Assembly (NCBI RefSeq): GCF_937616625.2
Contig: NC_065577.1
Span: forward strand, 39,709,001-39,773,000
Length of the DNA stretch: 64,000 bases
Direction: 5' to 3'
From: Mercurialis annua
Taxonomy: Eukaryota; Streptophyta; Magnoliopsida; Malpighiales; Euphorbiaceae
The notes below the pieces were generated by a model. The model saw only the letters and a list, made by a program, of their open reading frames with translations, was not told where the DNA came from and ran no database searches. This document shows, piece after piece, positions 59,268 through 64,000 of this stretch (position 1 is the first letter of the stretch; each line of letters starts with the position of its first letter). The translations under genes were made by a program, and so were the position numbers.

Positions 59268-61479
59268 TAACAGGCAGGATTAAAAAATTCGATCTTTGGT
59301 CTTTTGCCGCCCGATATTAGCTTCTTTAGTGGACATATGAACTGTGAATTTAAGGTAAAGGTGTCTTCCTTGTAAAATTAATTAGGTTTTTCAATTCCTT
59401 CTCCGGGCTTTGTATTGGTTTTAAATTATTGGTACATGCTCTTAAATCTGATAAATAATTCTACATATTTGCTGAGTAGGAGACTGGGAGAGGAATGTCA
59501 ACTGCTGGTGGTCATAATGCTATTATAAGGCTGTTCATGTAGTTACAAATGTGGAGAAAGATTTGTTCTGTATCGCGTACTGTGCCATCTTATATCTTGG
59601 GTAAGAATTATTTATACTATGGTATCCATGAATACAGCATAACATTAGCGAAAAAGAAGAAAAGCAGTAAAAAAGAACCCGAACTTCTGCTGAAACTCAC
59701 AGCTTATAGTAAAACATATTTAATGTAGTTATGACATTTAAGTCACTTCATGTGGCTTGTAGAATCTTATACTATCCTTAAGAATCAAGATCATGTAGTA
59801 TCTATGTTGAATTTCTCGACGTCTATATTTTGACGTTTCATTTTTGTTTCCAGAAATGCCTTTAAAACTCGGAAACTCTCTATGTGTAACCTATTTTTGT
59901 AAAATAGCATCTTCTCCATTTTCTCTTTCAGCGTTTCCGTTTTCGTACTACATAGTTGGGCATAGAACAATGGAAGACGGTATGAATGGACTACCGTCTT
60001 CTCTCTTTTTGTACTTAAATTTTTTTGTTCATGTGGCATCTTGGCTATAGGGTTCAAGCTATCCCTATGTTTTATTGTTCTCTTAACTTTTTGGCTTTTA
60101 CATTTTTTTTGCACTATGAACTTGTCTTTTACTTCTAAAATCAGTCTTTATCAATAAGATGTGTATAATTATTCTATCATGCTCTTGTTTTATGTTCTTT
60201 ACTCTTAGGTCTCGCAACTTTTGGTGATCAAATTTGCATGTCATTTTCTTATCTGCTAAGCACTATGATTCATCGAGTAATTATCTCACACAAGTACACA
60301 ACGGACGTGTCACGTCATTTTATAGCATACCTCTCACATCAATAAATATGTGGGTTTTATTTCAAACATGTGTTAGATTATTTATGTAGAAAAGGTAAAA
60401 TTTATAACAAACGGTAGGTGTGTTGTAAAATGACATGGTACAAACGTTGCATGGGATAGTTTTTCATGATTCATCGTATCATTGCGGACCTTACAGCTTA
60501 TCGTGGAGTTTGTGTAATGTGTCCCATTCTTATCAGATTATTTAACTCAAAGAAGACATGGAATTTAGTATTTTGTTGTGGACTTGGTCACCTGTTAATT
60601 ATTTACTGATTATGTTCTATTTAATTATAGTAGTTGCTATAATTTTAGTTTGAATAAAAGGACATCCCGGTCCTTAAAATTATGTATCGGGTTCATATAA
60701 GTCGAATTTAGTCTATTTTTTACAATTTAGTCCATAACTCTTCAAAATAAGGACAATTATATCTACTCGTATTTTCACAGCGCATGAAAAACAACATTGG
60801 AGATATCTTATTTATATCTTATGTAAACTTTAACATGTTTATATTGTTTGTTTGATATTTTGTGTCATCCAACATATTTGTGTTTAATATCTTTTACGTT
60901 TGCTTTCTTCGCTCTTCGAAAAGATAGAACCGGATGTAATTCATTTCATTTCGAAGAGTTGTGAACTAAATGATCAAAATAAATCAAGTCTTATATATAT
61001 GAGCTCGTTCCATAAGTTTAAGAACCGGAATAAACATTTTAGTTCCTTTCACTTTCATTCAAGAGAAAAGTGTGTAAGATTGAAGTTAAAGGCAGATAAA
61101 GTTTTGCTGTTGAATAGTCTGATGTTTTTTCTATATTTAATTGTAAGAACAACTTTTGTATCTATCTGTTTAAATGTTTAATTTTTTAATGCTATGGAAA
61201 ATGATAGATGGAGACAGGAAGGGAGTTTTATTTTGTGAAAGATTCATTGCAAGTCTTATCCTTTAAATGTAAGAGAAAAGGATTATTTTGGACCATAAAT
61301 TTATGTGGCATGATTTGTTTCTATTTATTAAAGTTACATAGATCAATAAATTTGATTTTTTTAGATTAAATGGGTATGCATTTTTATATTATTCCATCAA
61401 TAATTAAAATTTGTTTGATCTGCTTTTAAACAAATTTAAATTTATTTTGACTTAATTTTATTAAATCAGTTAGTTTATG
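59268..61479. other. GRAS 3' region, then intergenic
   Basis: The first few hundred bases after the stop are probably 3' untranslated sequence (AAATAATT-like motifs near 59452). Beyond that no gene is supported. At 60655-60745 a MITE-like end (CCGGTCCTTAAAATTATG, TTTAGTCCATAACTC) has a weak possible partner near 61285. Confidence 0.45.
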
Positions 61480-62010
61480 AGGGTTTAGAATTTGAAAACC
61501 TAAACCACAAACTTTTAGTCCTAAATCATAAATTCCTAACCCTTAAGCCATAACTCTATATCCTAAATTCTAAATCATAAACCACAAACTTCAATTCTAA
61601 ATCTCATAAACATTAAACCATAACCCACAAAATTTAAATTCTAACCTCTAAATTCTAAATCTTAAATTATAATCCTAAACCACAAACTTTAAATTCAAAA
61701 CGCTAAATCTTAAATATCAAACCATGACCCTAAATCATAAACCATAAACTTTAAATTTGAAACCCTAAATCTTAAATGTTAAACCATAACCCCAAACTTT
61801 AAACTTGAAATCTTAATCCTTAAATCCCCAACCTAAATCCTAAAATCTGAACCCTAAATAATAAACTACAAATTCTAAGCAGTAAATTCTAGATTCTAAA
61901 TTCTAAACACTAAACTATAAATACTAATCTTAAACCCTTAATTTTAAATTCCAACTCTAAATCTTAAACCTAAATCATAGTTTCTAAACCATAAGCCATA
62001 AATCATTTGC
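61480..62010. repeat. Degenerate telomere-like (CCCTAAA-type) tract
   Basis: About 530 bases consist mostly of CCTAAA, TCTAAA, CATAAA and CTTAAA words, with several exact CCCTAAA. The plus strand is nearly devoid of G. A longer period of about 60 bases is visible (AAACTTTAAATT, CTAAATCTTAAAT, AAACCAT) around 61680-61790. It starts next to an oppositely oriented GGGTTTAG at 61481. Confidence 0.75.
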
Positions 62011-62632
62011 TATAAAAATAAATTATATTGAATATATAAATTAATATTATATTATAGAAAAATAAAAAATAATAATAATCTAATCACGTGATCACATAGT
62101 AGAAAGTATATATTTTCAAAACATAGTAAATCCATAAAATGATTCTAAGCTATTCAAGTGTTTTTTTTATCAATCTAGGTATGTTTATATTGTGGAGTTT
62201 AACTTTAAAACAAAAATACTTATATTCATTAATTAATCGACATATTTTCACCTTAAGTAATCAATAATTATATATTTCGATGAAAAAAAATATTATAATA
62301 TTTCTTTATAGTACTTTTTTTTGTTAAACATTTCTTTATAGTACTTTTACTCTAAAAAGTTCATATCTTTATAAAAAATTATACCCGTGATTTTTGAAAA
62401 TGGTCCAATTACGCCCTTCTTATGAAACAGATGGGTAACGCTGTTACCGTTTGGAAGAACCGTAAAATTAAGTCATTTTAATACATTAATGGTATTTTTG
62501 TAAAAACATTTACCATGAGGGGTTTATTCATACTCTAAATAAACATTAGGGGCCAAGTTGAAACTTTTTCCCAAAATAAACGCCTCCTCCTTTCTGGGTG
62601 TGGGAGAAACCCAGAATTAGGGTTTAAGAAAG
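62011..62632 (+). promoter_or_regulatory. Upstream region of the FtsJ-like gene
   Basis: AT-rich. A short hairpin (GGTAAC-GCT-GTTACC, about 62434-62448) and MITE-like text occur at 62400-62570. The last 60 bases are GC-richer and leader-like. They include CTGGGT (62594-62599) paired with ACCCAG (62609-62614). Confidence 0.4.
62617..62625 (+). promoter_or_regulatory. Telobox in the leader of the FtsJ-like gene
   Basis: TTAGGGTTT (AAACCCTAA on the other strand), eight bases before the start codon. Teloboxes near the start are common in plant genes for ribosome biogenesis and translation, which fits this gene's role. Use is inferred. Confidence 0.55.
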
Positions 62633-64000
62633 ATGAGTGGAGTAGGAACACCTGATTTCTATTACAGAGAAGCTCTCCGTCTCGGTTATCTCGCTCGTTC
62701 TGCTTTCAAGGTTTCAAATTTTCAATCTTTTTTTTCTTTTCAATTTGAACTCTAAAAAAGCAATTTGATTCAATTTTCTGTTCCATTTCTTGCCAAGAAC
62801 AGCTTCTTCAGATACAAAAGCAACACAAATTGATAACTCCAGGCTCCTCCGTTCTTGATCTTGGCTGTGCTCCTGGTGCTTGGCTTCAGGTTTTTCATTA
62901 TAAAGATGCTATCTTTTTCGTTTTTTTGCTGTTTTGATTTGTGGGTTTTGAGTTTTATGTTTGGTTTTGTTCATTCTTGGAGTTTTTTGTTTGTTTTTTT
63001 GTTTTTCAGGTTGCTTGCCAGAGCTTGGGACCAATGAATCATGGTGGCTCTGTTGTCGGTATTGATCTCAAGGTGTGTTCTTCACTTTGCTCATTCTTGA
63101 TTTGTTTTCCAATGTTTACATCATCAATTGTGTGTCATGTTGTGTTTGTTTGGTTCAATTTCAGTTTCGAATTCTTCATTTGCACCGTATCCGTATTCAA
63201 TGGCGGAACTAGGATTTATTTTCAGCCTGGGATAAATTTCTAATTACTTGTGATTTTTTGGCACCCCGGTCTGAATCTCCATCTAACCATTATTTTTCTA
63301 TAATTATGTCTCTATCTTTTATAACAAAATTCGGTCCCAGCCTGGGCTAGAGCCTACCCGCCCTTGTCCGTGTTCAAGTGTCCTGTTTCTCGGAGTCTGT
63401 TTCTGTGCTACATAGGAACTAAATGCGACACTAAGGCTTTGTTTGGGAGAGAAGGCATTAAAGTAAAGTACGGGTTTTTAAAGTAAAGTAAAGTACCGTA
63501 AGGGACGGTAAAGGAAGGTAAGGGTTGTGCATAACCCTTCCATGTTTGGGAAAATAATAAAGTAAATGAAGGGTTTATAGAAAATATCAGTTAAAAATAA
63601 ACCAACACCCCAATATGGGGGGTTGGCATATGAGGGTTGAGGGGGGTTGGGAAATATTTTTCAACCCCTCAAAACCTTTAAAAAAAATTTGCCAAACAGG
63701 GGTTGAAATTTTACAACCATTCCCTTCCCTTCCTTTCCTATCTCAACCCCTAATCCAAACAATACGTAAAGTGTTTCTCAGTTTTAAGAAGTTATAGTGG
63801 GATTGGTCTTATAAGGACTAATTTTATAAGGTTGTGAATTGTATTACACTGGTTAATTGGGTTGATTGATGTGTGTAAAATAATTGTGAAATTTGCAGAA
63901 CAGAAGGTGAAGGTTCCTTCCCAACATTGTGATGCTAGGGTTAAAACTGTTTGTGCTGATGTTATGAGTCTTCCTAGGCACCAAGTTCGAGCTCTATCTC
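62633..64000 (+). CDS. FtsJ/RrmJ-type rRNA 2'-O-methyltransferase, 3' end outside window
   Basis: SAM-dependent ribose 2'-O-methyltransferase of the RrmJ/FtsJ/MRM2 type, which methylates large-subunit rRNA. Exons 62633-62710, 62803-62889, 63010-63072 and 63904 to beyond 64000 give 108 codons in frame. Seen: [20 protein letters not shown], in which K26 aligns with the first catalytic Lys of the K-D-K-E tetrad (RSRAWFKL in E. coli); the SAM-binding motif [11 protein letters not shown]; the second strand VVGIDLK with an acidic residue for the SAM ribose or adenine; then KVKVP and ADVMSLPR. The remaining D, K and E lie past the window end. The text resembles the short single-domain plant FtsJ protein rather than the larger TRM7 or SPB1 types. 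Organellar targeting cannot be judged: no obvious transit peptide precedes the domain. Confidence 0.9.
63195..63375. mobile_element. Possible MITE fragment in intron 3
   Basis: Text such as AATGGCGGAACTAGG and CCAGCCTGGGCTAGAGCC then CCCGCCCTTGTCCG resembles ends of a common plant MITE type. The pairing is weak and no duplication was found. Confidence 0.35.
63425..63780. mobile_element. MITE-like insertion in intron 3 of the FtsJ-like gene
   Basis: The left end GGCTTTGTTTGGGAGAGAAG and right end ATCCAAACAATACG are roughly inverted (CGTATTGTTTGGATTAGGGG read inward). Inside are GGTAAGGGTT / AACCCTTCC and CAACCCCT / AGGGGTTG pairs. It lies within the 831-base intron 3, the longest of the gene. 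Borders are approximate. Confidence 0.5.

Overview
The window is nuclear DNA of a flowering plant, most likely a eudicot. It is very AT-rich. It has short GT-AG introns, plant-only protein families (alpha-expansin, GRAS, a plant telomere-repeat-binding Myb protein), and many small DNA transposons and Helitrons. The species cannot be named from sequence alone.

Layout. At the left edge (1-1852, minus strand) lies an alpha-expansin gene whose 3' end is outside the window. From about 2 to 39.7 kb there is no intact protein gene. That stretch holds foldback DNA transposons, several with exact 9-bp target duplications typical of Mutator-like elements and two with 8-bp duplications typical of hAT. 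It also holds a lone Helitron (3267-3820), a stacked Helitron nest (20862-25211), decayed retrotransposon pieces, one unrecognised coding-like region (about 16.9-20.4 kb) and one complete tRNA-Ala(CGC) gene (29687-29759, minus). At 39.7-44.5 kb lies a nine-coding-exon plus-strand gene for a TRP1/TBP1-like telomere repeat-binding protein, with a probable intron in its leader. From 44.5 to 56 kb the sequence is again intergenic, with two larger Mutator-like elements and a LINE zf-RVT remnant. At 57009-59267 is an intact, intronless GRAS gene of the LISCL (SCL14-like) group. A C-rich, G-poor degenerate telomere-like tract follows (61480-62010). The right edge cuts an FtsJ/RrmJ-type rRNA 2'-O-methyltransferase gene (62633-64000).

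The four protein genes look unrelated: cell-wall loosening, telomere binding, transcription control and rRNA modification. There is no operon-like or pathway clustering. The most unusual structure is the Helitron nest. A (TCTA)3 run at its left edge and CTAG-T junctions inside it fit two successive insertions at the same A^T position, four bases inside the 5' terminus of the resident Helitron. A second notable structure is a 1.1-kb Mutator-like element filled with an array of near-perfect short hairpins.
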